A DNA stretch of 39,748 nt from Chromatiales bacterium (GTDB lineage: Bacteria; Pseudomonadota; Gammaproteobacteria; Steroidobacterales; GCA-2729495): NCBI GenBank assembly GCA_020831895.1, contig JAFIFS010000083.1:1-39748 (forward strand), read 5' to 3'. A program made the position numbers and the translations under genes. This document shows positions 19,781-28,936 of the stretch, piece by piece. The notes below the pieces were generated by a model. The model saw only the letters and a list, made by a program, of their open reading frames with translations, ran no database searches and was not told where the DNA came from. Position 1 is the stretch's first letter, and each line of letters begins with the position of its first letter.

Positions 19781-20991
19781 ATCACTGCACCCATCTTGAA
19801 GATCGGCAGGTACATCGCGATCACCAGGCCGCCGACGATGACACCGAGGATGGCCATGATCAGCGGCTCGAGCAGGCTGCTCATGCTGTCGACGGCGTTG
19901 TCGACGTCCGCCTCGTAGAAGTCGGCCACCTTGCCGGACATCTCGTCGAGCGAACCCGATTCCTCACCGACCGCGATCATCTGCACCACCATGTTCGGGA
20001 ACAGCTCGGTGTTCTCCATGGCCCGCTGCAGGCGCTGGCCCGTCGCGACTTCGTCGCGCATCTCCATCACCGCGTCCTCGTAGACGACGTTGCCGGTCGC
20101 GCCGGCCACCGACTGCAGTGCCTCGACCAGCGGGACACCAGCGCTGAACATAGTCGAGAGCGTGCGGGCGAAGCGGGCGATGGCGGCCTTCTCGAGGATG
20201 TTGCCGATGATGGGCAGGCGCAGCACGATCCGGTCCTGGATCTGGCGCAGCTTTTTCGAGCGCCGCTTCAGGTACAGGTAGCCGCCGATGGCCGCGCCGG
20301 CGCCGCCGAATACCAGCCAGCCGAAGCTGCGCATGAATTCCGACATGCCGATCACCATGCGCGTGAATGCAGGCAGGTCGGCGCCGAAGTTCGCAAACAG
20401 GCTTTCGAACTCAGGTATCACGAAAATCAGCAGGATCGTCGTCACGATGATTGCCACGACCACGACCGCCGTGGGGTAAAACAGCGCCTTCTTGATCTTC
20501 TTCTTGATCGCCTCGGTCTTCTCCTTGTAGGTGGCGATCTTGTCTAGCAGCGTGTCCAGTGCGCCGGCCGACTCGCCGGAGTTGACCAGGTTGACGTAGA
20601 GATCGTCGAAGTAAAGCGGGTGGCGCGAAAGCGCCTCACCCAGCGAGGTGCCCGACTCGAGGTCCGACTTGATCCCGCGCAGCAGGCGCTGCATTGCAGG
20701 GTTCTCGTGGCCGTTGGAGATGATGTCGAAGCCCTGGACCAGCGGTATGCCGGCTGCCAGCATCGTTGCGAGCTGCCTGCTGAAGATTGCGATGTCCTCC
20801 GGCGTGACCTTGCCACGCGACTTGAACAGCGCAAGCTCCTTGCGGATCCGGACGGGTACCACGCCCTGGCGGCGCAGCTCCGCGCGCAGCGCGGCCTCGT
20901 CCGCAGCCAGCGTCTTGCCCTTGATCCGCCGCCCCTTGGTGTCCGTGCCTTCCCAGACAAACGGGCTGGTTGCCGTTATCGACTGTCCCAT
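19777..20991 (-). CDS. pilC: Type IV pilus platform protein PilC
   Basis: PilC is the inner-membrane platform protein (GspF family) that couples the PilB/PilT motors to pilus assembly. The 404 residues show two T2SSF domains: the first from IAIFSRQLATMLAAGIPLVQ (about 68-190), the second from IARFARTLSTMFSAGVPLVE (about 272-395). Hydrophobic helices lie at about 170-195, 222-242 and at the C-terminus (LIMAILGVIVGGLVIAMYLP). GVVPVRIRK and FVWEGTDTKGRRIKG give the usual N-terminal cytoplasmic extension. It starts 43 bases after the pilB stop, and its TGA is shared with the inferred pilD start. Confidence 0.97.
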   Translation of the reverse strand: MGQSITATSPFVWEGTDTKGRRIKGKTLAADEAALRAELRRQGVVPVRIRKELALFKSRGKVTPEDIAIFSRQLATMLAAGIPLVQGFDIISNGHENPAMQRLLRGIKSDLESGTSLGEALSRHPLYFDDLYVNLVNSGESAGALDTLLDKIATYKEKTEAIKKKIKKALFYPTAVVVVAIIVTTILLIFVIPEFESLFANFGADLPAFTRMVIGMSEFMRSFGWLVFGGAGAAIGGYLYLKRRSKKLRQIQDRIVLRLPIIGNILEKAAIARFARTLSTMFSAGVPLVEALQSVAGATGNVVYEDAVMEMRDEVATGQRLQRAMENTELFPNMVVQMIAVGEESGSLDEMSGKVADFYEADVDNAVDSMSSLLEPLIMAILGVIVGGLVIAMYLPIFKMGAVI

Positions 20992-21034
20992 TGCTCAGAT
21001 TCCCCATCGGCGCCCGCCGGCGCCTGTCCGCGTC

Positions 21035-22756
21035 CTACTCGATCGTAACCCGGTTGATTTCCTCGAGGCTGGTGACCCCGTCCTTGACTTTCTGCAGGGC
21101 CGAGCGGCGCAAGGTCCAGACGCCCTCGCGGATCGACTGCTCCTCGATCTGTACCGCGTTGCCGCCTTCCAGGATGATCCGCCCGATGGCCTCGCTCACC
21201 GGCATCACCTGGTAGATGCCGACGCGGCCCTTGTAGCCGTCAGTGCACTGCCGGCAGCCGACCGGTCCGTAGACCTTGAGGCCGGCTTCCAGGTCTTCCT
21301 CGGTGAAGCCTTCCTTCAGCAGCGCCTCGCGCGGCACGTCCCGCAGCTCCTTGCAGTGCTCGCACAGGCGCCGCGCAAGGCGCTGGGCGATGATCAGGTT
21401 GACGGAGGTCGCGATCGCGAACGGCTTCACGCCCATGTCGACCAGTCGCGTCAGCGTGCGCGGCGCGTCGTTAGTGTGCAGCGTGGACAGCACGAGGTGG
21501 CCGGTCTGCGCGGCCTTGATCGCGATCTCGGCCGTCTCCAGGTCGCGGATCTCGCCGACCATGATCACGTCCGGGTCCTGGCGCAGGAAGGCCTTCAGCG
21601 CCGAGGCAAAGGTGAGGCCGACCTTGGTGTTGATGTTGACCTGGTTGATGCCCGGCACGTTGATCTCGACCGGGTCCTCGCAGGTCGAGATGTTGCGGTC
21701 CTCGGTATTCAGGATGTTCAGGCCGGTGTACAGCGAGACGGTCTTGCCGCTGCCGGTCGGCCCGGTCACGAGGATCATCCCGTAGGGCCTGGACAGCGCC
21801 TGCTGGTAGAGCTCCTTCTGGAACGGTTCGTAGCCCAGCACGTCGATGCCCAGCTTCGCTGCCGTCGGATCCAGGATACGCAGCACGATCTTCTCGCCGA
21901 ACAGCGTCGGACAGGTGTTGACACGGAAGTCGATTGCGCGTGTCTTCGACAGCCGCAGCTTGATGCGCCCGTCCTGCGGCAGGCGCCGCTCGGCGATGTC
22001 GAGCCGGGCCATGACCTTGAGGCGGGCGCAGACCTTGGGGGCCAGCGCGATCGGCGGGGAGGCGATCTGCTTCAGCACGCCGTCCTGGCGGGTGCGCACG
22101 CGGAAACCCTTCTCGTAGGGCTCGAAATGGATGTCGGAGGAGCCGCGCTTGATCGCGTCGACCATGATCTTGTTGACGAAGCGCACGACCGGTGCGTCCT
22201 CGACGTCGTCGCGGCTGATGTCATCACCGGGTGTCTCCTCGCCACCCGTGACCTCGAGCCCCTCGAGATCGAAGTCGTCCTCCTCGAAGCTGTTCAGCGA
22301 GGTGTCGACGGCCTCCAGCGCCCGGTTGACCGCGGCGGCCAGCTTGTCCTCCTCGACAATCACGGCCTCGACCCGCAGGCCGCTCTGGAACTTGATCTCG
22401 TCGATCGACTGCAGGTCGGTCGGGTCCGAGACGGCGAGGAACAGGCGCTTGCCCCGCAGGATCAGCGGCAGCACGTGGTGCTTGGCGAGCAGCTTCTGGT
22501 CGACGGCGCGCACGGCGTCGAGGTCGGGTTCGACCGCGTCGAGGTCCAGTATCGGCACGCCGAACTCCGAGGAGGCGGCAATGGCGATCATCCTCGACTC
22601 GACCAGGCCCGTGCGCACCAGGTGCGGTACCAGCCCGACACGGCCCTGCAGCGCCCGCTGTTGCGCCTCGAGGACCGCCTCCTCGGTCAGCAGCCCGTCC
22701 TGCACCAGGCGGCGCGGAAGTCCGGTCAGTGTCGCGGTGGTCGCGGATACGGCCAT
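21035..22756 (-). CDS. pilB: Type IV pilus assembly ATPase PilB
   Basis: PilB is the hexameric cytoplasmic ATPase that powers pilus extension. The 573 residues contain an N-terminal MshEN-type domain (about 15-150), the GspE core with SSDIHFEPYEKGFRVRTR, Walker A GPTGSGKT at 332-339, the Asp box TCEDPVEI, Walker B region DPDVIMVGEIRDLET, the His box STLHTNDAP, and a zinc tetracysteine near the C-terminus (CEHC...CRQC). A 278-base gap with the pilA terminator separates it from pilA, so it likely has its own promoter in 22757-22900. I could not pick one there with confidence. ATG 22756 has only a weak AGG upstream. Confidence 0.97.
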   Translation of the reverse strand: MAVSATTATLTGLPRRLVQDGLLTEEAVLEAQQRALQGRVGLVPHLVRTGLVESRMIAIAASSEFGVPILDLDAVEPDLDAVRAVDQKLLAKHHVLPLILRGKRLFLAVSDPTDLQSIDEIKFQSGLRVEAVIVEEDKLAAAVNRALEAVDTSLNSFEEDDFDLEGLEVTGGEETPGDDISRDDVEDAPVVRFVNKIMVDAIKRGSSDIHFEPYEKGFRVRTRQDGVLKQIASPPIALAPKVCARLKVMARLDIAERRLPQDGRIKLRLSKTRAIDFRVNTCPTLFGEKIVLRILDPTAAKLGIDVLGYEPFQKELYQQALSRPYGMILVTGPTGSGKTVSLYTGLNILNTEDRNISTCEDPVEINVPGINQVNINTKVGLTFASALKAFLRQDPDVIMVGEIRDLETAEIAIKAAQTGHLVLSTLHTNDAPRTLTRLVDMGVKPFAIATSVNLIIAQRLARRLCEHCKELRDVPREALLKEGFTEEDLEAGLKVYGPVGCRQCTDGYKGRVGIYQVMPVSEAIGRIILEGGNAVQIEEQSIREGVWTLRRSALQKVKDGVTSLEEINRVTIE

Positions 22757-22901
22757 GCCTGTTCTCGATCCTGGCGTGGGCCCGGCGGCGCCGGGATTCT
22801 GTTCAGTAGCCTAGTCTCCGGGGCAGACCCGGAACCTGCAAGTGCCGGCTCGCAAAACTGTGGTGCAGGTCGCGTGCCTGCCGTAGCCAGCAGGTAAGTC
22901 C

Positions 22902-22932
22902 AAAAAGAAAGGCGCCCTCCGGAGAGGGCGCC
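22902..22932 (-). terminator. Intrinsic terminator of pilA
   Basis: On the minus strand the stem GGCGCCCTC pairs with GAGGGCGCC around a TCCG tetraloop (22932 down to 22911) and is followed by TTTCTTTTT. It begins 32 bases after the pilA stop. This is a canonical Rho-independent terminator, as expected for a highly expressed monocistronic pilin gene. Confidence 0.92.
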
Positions 22933-22964
22933 TGTCTGCCATCCTTTCGGACATGCGTGCCGGA

Positions 22965-23384
22965 TCAGCGACAGTTGGCCGGCAGGAACTTGGCCTCCAG
23001 GGTTCCCGTGCTACAGGTCCATGTCACGCCCGCGTCTGTGCCCGAACCGACGAAGACCACGGTGCCCGTTGCGCCACCACCAAGACCGGTGGTCGTGTAG
23101 GTGATCGTTGCCGTATCGGCCGTGCCGACGAACGTGATACCGCTCGTGTAATCGCTGCGGTTGGCGTCCGTGTTTACCGGAGCGCCGACAAACGTATTCA
23201 TCGTCATGAAGTGCTCGGCCGCCGTCGTGCGGGCCTCGGCGGCCAGGCCGACCACCTCGCTGACCTTCGCGCGCACGGTGTAGTCCGTGTAGGCCGGAAT
23301 TGCGATCGCGGCCAGGATGCCGATGATGGCGACGACGATCATCAGCTCGATGAGCGTGAAGCCCTTCTGCAGTTGCTGTTTCAT
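22965..23384 (-). CDS. pilA: Type IVa major pilin PilA
   Basis: PilA is the major type IV pilus subunit. The prepilin leader MKQQLQKG is cut before F, leaving [20 protein letters not shown] with the conserved Glu at +5; the helix continues [16 protein letters not shown]. The mature pilin is about 131 residues with a Thr/Gly-rich beta domain. It has a C-terminal disulfide loop of two Cys separated by 13 residues (C...LPANC), the D-region of type IVa pilins. ATG 23384 has GAGGAG ideally placed upstream. The frame is open further upstream but not translated into anything pilin-like. It lies co-directionally between pilR and pilB. Transcription is probably PilR/sigma-54 dependent (see the promoter). 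Confidence 0.96.
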   Translation of the reverse strand: MKQQLQKGFTLIELMIVVAIIGILAAIAIPAYTDYTVRAKVSEVVGLAAEARTTAAEHFMTMNTFVGAPVNTDANRSDYTSGITFVGTADTATITYTTTGLGGGATGTVVFVGSGTDAGVTWTCSTGTLEAKFLPANCR

Positions 23385-23444
23385 GCGTGTACTCCTCAGG
23401 AAGTTTGAAAGCGTAAGGGCCTGGTGGCCTCGCGGGACCAGCAA

Positions 23445-23460
23445 TGCAGGATCCGTGCCA
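23445..23460 (-). promoter_or_regulatory. Sigma-54 promoter of pilA
   Basis: On the minus strand TGGCACGGATCCTGCA matches the RpoN consensus (TGGCAC-N5-TTGCA) with a single mismatch. GG at -24 and GC at -12 are exactly ten bases apart. Transcription would start near 23434, giving a leader of about 50 bases. The adjacent pilR encodes a sigma-54 activator, as in other type IV pilus systems. Confidence 0.88.
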
Positions 23461-23547
23461 GAGTGCCCGTAACCGGCCAAGTCCATGATCTGGAAGGGAT
23501 AGTTCCGTCTCCTTCCGGGGCCGGGGCTCTTCGGGCGACATAATTGC

Positions 23548-23605
23548 TGACGTGGGGGACCCTGGCGATGGACGATTCGCGTCATAAAGTGACGTTTTTC
23601 GTCAC
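23548..23605. promoter_or_regulatory. Phased TGACG half-sites: PilR enhancer candidate or pilSR terminator
   Basis: Four TGACG/CGTCA half-sites occur: 23548-23552, 23580-23584, 23590-23594 and 23600-23604. The last three are exactly ten bases apart in alternating orientation. They lie 88-150 bases upstream of the -24 element, the usual range for sigma-54 activator sites. The last pair forms GTGACG-N5-CGTCAC (23589-23605), which on the minus strand is followed by TTTAT. It could therefore also terminate the pilSR transcript. Confidence 0.5.
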
Positions 23606-23618
23606 CCCGGCCGGATCT

Positions 23619-24974
23619 TCAGGAAATTCCCAGTTTCTGCATCCGGTAGCGCAGCGCCCGCAGCGTGAGTCCCAGCGTCCGGGCCGCAGCCGTGCGGTTG
23701 TAGCGCTGGGCCTCCAGCGCTCGCAGGATGGCCTCGCGCTCGACGGATTCCAGGCGGTGCTCCAGTGCTGCCGCCTCGCCACCGGCAGGCGGCATCGCGG
23801 CTGTCCCGTCGCCCGGCCCGGGCTGTTCCGGCATCGCGGCCGGATGGTCCAGGCGGATGTCGCCGGCCGTGATCCGGCTGCCGGGACACAGCGCCAGCGC
23901 GCGCTCCAGGATATTCTCGAGCTCGCGCACGTTGCCCGGGAACGCGTAGGCCGCGAGCCGCTGCGCGGCCTCCGGCGTGAGTTCCGGCGTCTGCAGCCCG
24001 AGCTCGCCGGCAATCCGGGCGATGGTGACCCTGGCCAGCAGCAGGATGTCGTCACCGCGCTCGCGCAGCGGCGGCACGCGTAGCTCGATCACGTTGATGC
24101 GGTAATAGAGGTCCTCACGGAACTGCCCGGAGGCAACCAGCGCGCGCAGGTCCTTGTGCGTGGCCGACAGGATACGGACATCGATCGCCTGCTCCGCGGT
24201 GGCGCCGACAGGACGCACGCGTTTCTCCTGGATCACGCGCAGCAGCTTGACCTGCATCGGCAGCGGCAGGTCGGCGACCTCGTCCAGGAACAGCGTGCCG
24301 CCCTCGGCAGCCTGCAGCAGCCCGGCCTTGTCGCTGATGGCGCCAGTGAATGCGCCCTTGCGGTGGCCAAAGAACTCGCTCTCCAGCAGCTCGGCCGGGA
24401 TGGCCCCGCAGTTGACGGCGACGAAAGGCCCGGCAGAGCGGCTGCCCTCGGCGTGGATCATCCGGGCGACCAGCTCCTTGCCGGTGCCGGACTCCCCGCA
24501 TATATGCACCGGGGCCTGGCTGCGCGCAACCCGGGCAGCCAGCGTGCGCAGCTGCTGCATCGCGGGCGAGTCGCCGACGATCATCCGGCTGGCCTGGCCC
24601 TGCTGGCCGGGCAGGCGCAGCGCGCTGCCGATCAGCTGTCGCAGCTGGGCCAGGTCGACGGGCTTGCCGATGAAATCGAAGGCGCCCGCCTTCAGCGCGC
24701 GGACCGCGGTCTCGACATTGCCATGGGCGGTGATCACCGCGACCGGCAGCGGCAGTCCGCTCGCCTGCAGCCATTCGACCAGCTCGAGGCCGTTGCCGTC
24801 GGGCAGGCACATGTCCGTCAGGCAGAGCTGGAAGCGCTCGCGCGCGAGTGCAGCCCGTGCCTCGGCCAGGCTTGCGCAGCTTACGGACTCCACCTGCATG
24901 CGTGCCAGCGTCGCGGCCAGCAGCTCGCACAGGTCCGGCTCGTCGTCGACGATCAGCGCCCGCGGCCCGCTCAT
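23619..24974 (-). CDS. pilR: Sigma-54-dependent response regulator PilR
   Basis: PilR is an NtrC-family activator that switches on pilA with RpoN. The 451 residues have a receiver domain (1-120) with acidic pocket DDE at 10-12, phosphoacceptor D54, and K in FIGKPVD. An AAA+ domain follows with Walker A GESGTGKE at 160-167, the sigma-54-contacting GAFTGA at 207-212, Walker [15 protein letters not shown] and the sensor region NVRELENI. A Fis-type helix-turn-helix closes the protein ([20 protein letters not shown]). All activator motifs are intact. ATG 24974 overlaps the pilS stop (ATGA), so the pair is translationally coupled. Its target promoter lies immediately downstream. Confidence 0.95.
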   Translation of the reverse strand: MSGPRALIVDDEPDLCELLAATLARMQVESVSCASLAEARAALARERFQLCLTDMCLPDGNGLELVEWLQASGLPLPVAVITAHGNVETAVRALKAGAFDFIGKPVDLAQLRQLIGSALRLPGQQGQASRMIVGDSPAMQQLRTLAARVARSQAPVHICGESGTGKELVARMIHAEGSRSAGPFVAVNCGAIPAELLESEFFGHRKGAFTGAISDKAGLLQAAEGGTLFLDEVADLPLPMQVKLLRVIQEKRVRPVGATAEQAIDVRILSATHKDLRALVASGQFREDLYYRINVIELRVPPLRERGDDILLLARVTIARIAGELGLQTPELTPEAAQRLAAYAFPGNVRELENILERALALCPGSRITAGDIRLDHPAAMPEQPGPGDGTAAMPPAGGEAAALEHRLESVEREAILRALEAQRYNRTAAARTLGLTLRALRYRMQKLGIS

Positions 24975-26632
24975 GACTGCACCCAGCGCCCGGGGTCGGC
25001 GAAGACGATGCGGAAGCTGCTGCCGCCGCCAGCGCCCGGCTCCTGCAGCAGGGTTGCCCGGTTGCATTCGCAGAGCTCGCGCGAGATGAACAGACCCAGG
25101 CCCGTACCCCCGTGGCGACCGGTCGCGAAGGGCTCGAAGATGCGCCCGGCAAGCTCGGCCGCGACCCCGGGCCCCCGGTCCGTGACGGACAGGAAGGGCC
25201 GGCCGCTGGACGCCAGCCGTCCCCAGGCGATCTCGACATCCGCCCGGCCATGGGGATCGCGTCCATGCGTGAGCGCGTTCTCGCACAGGTTCCAGAGTAC
25301 CTGGCGCAGGTGGCCCGGATCCATCCGCACGGCTGGCCCCTGGGCCGGGCCCGCAAGCCGAGGCTGGCCTGCGGGCAGCTCCAGCGTCGCCGCGAACTCG
25401 GTGGCGAAGCCAAGGGCAAAGCTGCCGAGGTCGATCAGCTCGGGCCGGCTCGCCTCGCGCCGCGACAGCTGCAGCACGCTGTCGACGATCTCGCTCACGC
25501 GCCGCGCGTTGCCGGTGATGATGGAAAGGAAACGGCGCTCCTCCTCACCCAGGGATGGCGTCTCGGCCAGCAGCTGGCTCGCGTGGCTCATCGCCCCGAC
25601 CGGGTTGCGGATCTCGTGGGCGATGCTGGCGCTCAGCCGGCCGAGCGCGGCCAGCTTCGACTGCTGGACCTTCTCGGCCATCAGTGCGGCGTCTTCCAGA
25701 AAAATCAGCACCGGGCCTTCACTGAGGCTGCCCAGCGGCGCGATATGCGTATCGATTTCGGTCGAGCCATCGGCGGCGAGAAACCTCGGCAGCAGACGGG
25801 CCTGCGCCGTGCCGGAGCGCCAGCGTGCGAGCAGCGCATGCAGGGCCGGCGCAGCCTCCGACAGCTGCTGTCCCGGCAGCCGGTTGCGCAGCCCCAGCAG
25901 GCGGGCGGCCGACGGGTTGACCAGCCGGATGCGCTCGCGCTCGTCGACGACGACGATGCTCTCGCGGAGGTTCTGGATGATGTAGTCGTTCAGCTGCGCG
26001 AGGTTCTCGAGGTCCAGCCCCCGCTGGTGCGCAAGCGCCTCGCTTTCCTCGAGGCGACGGGCCAGCGGGCTCGCTGCCGCCGAGAGCAGGAAGATGATCG
26101 CTCCGAGCACGCCGGCTGGGACGAAGTCCTCCGGCCCGCTGTGCCCGGCGGCAAAGCCCGCCAGCTGCTGTCCCAGCAGCGCGAGCGCCGCGAGCGCGGC
26201 CGCGAACAGCGCCTCGCGCGTGCGCAGAGTCAGCCCTGCAGCCCCCACGAACACGACCAGCAGCGCGGCTATGCCGCTGCGGACGCCGCCACTGGCCCAG
26301 GTGAGCAGCGTGATCACGACGACATCCACGGCCAGCAGCAGCACCACGTGCCGTGGCAGCAGCACGGGACGCCGCTGAAGGAACAGGAAAGCAGACCAGG
26401 CAAACACGGTGTAGAGCAGGGCGACGGTCAGGAATACCTGCGGATGTGGGTCGCTGAGCAGGGGCGGGTCGCGGTAGATCAGCGCGGCCGCCAGCAGCAG
26501 GCTGGCCAGCGCTGCGCGCGCGAGGCCGATGAACCCGAGCATCCGGCGGGGCGCGTCCACGCCCAGCACGCGCGTGAGCTCGTCCGCGCCCATCAAGGCT
26601 GGTCTGGCCAACTTGAGATCCGCTGTCGCCAT
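24971..26632 (-). CDS. pilS: Sensor histidine kinase PilS
   Basis: PilS is the inner-membrane sensor kinase partner of PilR. The 553 residues have six predicted transmembrane helices in about 25-210, a PAS domain ([20 protein letters not shown] onward, about 225-320), and the HisKA box [19 protein letters not shown] with the phosphoaccepting His. The HATPase has N box [19 protein letters not shown] and [13 protein letters not shown] start at ATG 26632, preceded by GAGGA. The open frame runs about 60 codons further, but that part is arginine-rich and lies over the sucC promoter. A CATAAT at 26675-26680 on the minus strand is a possible -10. It is divergent from sucC. Confidence 0.93.
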   Translation of the reverse strand: MATADLKLARPALMGADELTRVLGVDAPRRMLGFIGLARAALASLLLAAALIYRDPPLLSDPHPQVFLTVALLYTVFAWSAFLFLQRRPVLLPRHVVLLLAVDVVVITLLTWASGGVRSGIAALLVVFVGAAGLTLRTREALFAAALAALALLGQQLAGFAAGHSGPEDFVPAGVLGAIIFLLSAAASPLARRLEESEALAHQRGLDLENLAQLNDYIIQNLRESIVVVDERERIRLVNPSAARLLGLRNRLPGQQLSEAAPALHALLARWRSGTAQARLLPRFLAADGSTEIDTHIAPLGSLSEGPVLIFLEDAALMAEKVQQSKLAALGRLSASIAHEIRNPVGAMSHASQLLAETPSLGEEERRFLSIITGNARRVSEIVDSVLQLSRREASRPELIDLGSFALGFATEFAATLELPAGQPRLAGPAQGPAVRMDPGHLRQVLWNLCENALTHGRDPHGRADVEIAWGRLASSGRPFLSVTDRGPGVAAELAGRIFEPFATGRHGGTGLGLFISRELCECNRATLLQEPGAGGGSSFRIVFADPGRWVQS

Positions 26633-26749
26633 CGTCCTCGGGAGCAAGGGGTGGGAGCCTCTTTGCGCCCTCGAATTATGTCCATTCCGCGGCTGCGCCG
26701 CGTGAACCGGGTCGCAGAATCGCGGTTCCGGCGGCCTCGCGGACCGCGT

Positions 26750-26777
26750 TTGACTCCGTCGGCAATTGCTCCACAAT
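26750..26777 (+). promoter_or_regulatory. Candidate sigma-70 promoter for sucCD
   Basis: TTGACT (26750-26755) and CACAAT (26772-26777) are separated by 16 bases and end about 50 bases before the sucC ATG. The -35 matches consensus at five of six positions and the -10 at four. The GC-rich discriminator resembles the one after the secA -10 candidate. It lies between divergent pilS and sucC. Confidence 0.6.
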
Positions 26778-26826
26778 AGCCGCCTTGCGCGCCGGCCGGG
26801 GCGCGGCAACACACTGGATCTTCCTA

Positions 26827-27987
26827 ATGAATCTTCACGAATATCAGGCCAAGCAGCTGTTCGCCCGCCATGGCATCCCGGTGCCGGCTGGAGAGGTCGC
26901 GACCACGCCAGCCCAGGCTGTCGCCGCCGCCGAGCGCCTCGGGGGCAAGGTCTGGGTGGTCAAGGCCCAGGTCCATGCAGGCGGGCGTGGCAAGGTGGGT
27001 GGCGTCAAGCTGGCGAAGAGCCACGACGAGGTCGGCCAGCATGCGGCCGCGATGCTGGGCACGCGCCTGGCCACCAAGCAGACCGGCCCGCAGGGGCTGC
27101 CCGTCAACATGGTGTACGTGGAGTCCGGTTCCGATATCGCGCGCGAGCTCTACCTGAGCCTGCTGGTCGACCGCAGCAGTGAGCGTATCGCGGTCGTTGC
27201 CTCTGCCGCCGGCGGCATGGACATCGAGGAAGTGGCCGAGAAGACGCCGGAAAAGATCCTCGGCCTCAGCATTCACCCGGCGGCGGGCGTCCAGGGCTAC
27301 CAGGCCCGGCAGGTCGGCTACGGACTGGGCCTGGAGCACGAGCAGATCAAGGCGTTCGCCGGGATCCTGCAGCGTCTCTACGCGCTGTTCTGCGAGACCG
27401 ATGCCAGCCTGATCGAGATCAACCCGCTGATCGTCACGGGCGGCGGCGAGATGCTGGCGCTGGATGCGAAGATCAATATCGAGGACAACGCCCTGTTCCG
27501 CCAGCCGCAGCTGCAGGCAATGCGTGATCCCTCGCAGGAGGACGAGACCGAGCGCCGGGCGGCCGAGCACGACCTCAACTATGTCTCGCTGGATGGCAAC
27601 ATTGCCTGCATGGTCAATGGTGCGGGTCTGGCGATGGCGACCATGGACCTGATCAAGCTCCACGGCGGCGAGCCCGCCAACTTCCTGGACGTGGGCGGCG
27701 GCGCAACGCCCGAACGCGTGGCCGCCGCCTTCAAGCTGATCCTGTCCAACCGGCAGGTCAAGGCGATCCTGGTCAATATCTTCGGCGGTATCGTCCGCTG
27801 CGACCTCATCGCCGAGGGCATCATCCAGGCCGTGCGCGAGATCGACGTGTCGGTGCCGGTGGTAGCCCGGCTCGAGGGCACCAACGTGGAGCAGGGCCGC
27901 GCAATGCTGAAGGAGAGCGGGCTCGACATCACGCCCGCGGACGACCTGACCGATGCGGCCAGGAAAGTGGTCGCAGCGGCGGCCTGA
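26827..27987 (+). CDS. sucC: Succinyl-CoA synthetase beta subunit SucC
   Basis: SucC is the ATP-grasp beta subunit of succinyl-CoA synthetase, which interconverts succinyl-CoA and succinate with nucleotide triphosphate formation in the TCA cycle. The 386 residues begin [20 protein letters not shown] as in all homologues. They show [20 protein letters not shown] (nucleotide site), [19 protein letters not shown] (Mg site), and the CoA-ligase-like half [19 protein letters not shown] and [16 protein letters not shown]. Only a weak GGA precedes the ATG. sucD follows after 12 bases. Unlike E. coli, the pair is not joined to sucAB or sdh genes but sits beside pilSR, an arrangement I recall from Xanthomonadaceae. 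Confidence 0.97.
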   Translation: MNLHEYQAKQLFARHGIPVPAGEVATTPAQAVAAAERLGGKVWVVKAQVHAGGRGKVGGVKLAKSHDEVGQHAAAMLGTRLATKQTGPQGLPVNMVYVESGSDIARELYLSLLVDRSSERIAVVASAAGGMDIEEVAEKTPEKILGLSIHPAAGVQGYQARQVGYGLGLEHEQIKAFAGILQRLYALFCETDASLIEINPLIVTGGGEMLALDAKINIEDNALFRQPQLQAMRDPSQEDETERRAAEHDLNYVSLDGNIACMVNGAGLAMATMDLIKLHGGEPANFLDVGGGATPERVAAAFKLILSNRQVKAILVNIFGGIVRCDLIAEGIIQAVREIDVSVPVVARLEGTNVEQGRAMLKESGLDITPADDLTDAARKVVAAAA

Positions 27988-27999
27988 ACGGGACAGAGC

Positions 28000-28872
28000 A
28001 TGAGCATCCTGATCGACAGCAATACACGCGTGGTCTGCCAGGGCCTGACCGGCCGGCAGGGTTCGTTCCACGCAAAGCAGTGCATCGAGTACGGCACCAG
28101 GATCGTCGCTGGCGTGACGCCTGGCCGGGGCGGAGAGAGTCATCTCGGGGTCCCGGTGTTCGACACGATGCCCGAGGCCGTGCGCGAGACCGGGGCCGAT
28201 GTCAGCATGATTTTCGTGCCTGCGCCGGCCGCGGCCGACGCGATCCTCGCCGCCGCCGACGCTGGCGTGAAGCTCATCGTGTGCATCACCGAGGGGATAC
28301 CCGTCCTCGACATGGTGCGGGTCAAGGCCGTGCTGCGCGAGCACGACTGCCGGCTGATCGGGCCCAACTGTCCCGGCGTGATCACGCCCGGGCAGTGCAA
28401 GATCGGCATCATGCCCGGCTTCATCCACCAGCCCGGGCGCGTTGGTATCGTTTCACGCTCCGGCACGCTGACCTACGAGGCCGTCTACCAGACCACCCAG
28501 CAGGGGCTTGGCCAGACGACCTGTGTCGGCATCGGCGGCGACCCGGTGCGCGGGATGAACTTCATCGACTGCCTCGAGCTGTTCGAGCAGGATCCCGCGA
28601 CCGAGGGCGTGATCATGGTCGGCGAGATCGGCGGCACCGACGAGGAGGCCGCCGCCCGCTACATCCAGGAGCACGTGAGCAAGCCGGTCGTTGCCTACAT
28701 CGCCGGCGTGACCGCGCCTCCCGGCAAGCGCATGGGGCATGCCGGGGCGATCATTTCCGGAGGTGAGGGCACGGCGGAGGCGAAGTATGCCGCGCTTGAC
28801 TCGGCCGGGGTGAAGACGGTCCGGTCACCTGCCGAGCTCGGCAGCGCGATGGCGGCGCTGCTGGCCGGCTGA
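28000..28872 (+). CDS. sucD: Succinyl-CoA synthetase alpha subunit SucD
   Basis: SucD is the alpha subunit, carrying the CoA-binding Rossmann domain and the phosphohistidine. The 290 residues start [20 protein letters not shown], bind CoA through [13 protein letters not shown], contain [18 protein letters not shown], and have the phosphorylated H247 in [30 protein letters not shown] is also family-typical. It lies 12 bases after sucC with GGGACAG as ribosome-binding site, so the two subunits are co-translated from one message. The 64-base gap to nadE has no clear terminator, so nadE may be co-transcribed. Confidence 0.97.
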   Translation: MSILIDSNTRVVCQGLTGRQGSFHAKQCIEYGTRIVAGVTPGRGGESHLGVPVFDTMPEAVRETGADVSMIFVPAPAAADAILAAADAGVKLIVCITEGIPVLDMVRVKAVLREHDCRLIGPNCPGVITPGQCKIGIMPGFIHQPGRVGIVSRSGTLTYEAVYQTTQQGLGQTTCVGIGGDPVRGMNFIDCLELFEQDPATEGVIMVGEIGGTDEEAAARYIQEHVSKPVVAYIAGVTAPPGKRMGHAGAIISGGEGTAEAKYAALDSAGVKTVRSPAELGSAMAALLAG

Positions 28873-28936
28873 CCCCGGCAGCCCGGCGCCGCCGTGCCGG
28901 CAAAGTACAGCGGAGCTTGCAAGGCGGTGACTGGCC

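Noticed and set aside
18626..22897. Long plus-strand open frames of 430 and 749 codons opposite coaE, pilD, pilC and pilB
   Set aside because: They are shadows of the minus-strand genes, with low-complexity composition and no recognisable domain.
23589..23605. GTGACG-N5-CGTCAC considered solely as the pilSR intrinsic terminator
   Set aside because: The stem is only six pairs and the T-run is TTTAT. The flanking ten-base-phased half-sites suggest at least a dual role, so it was reported as a regulatory array instead.
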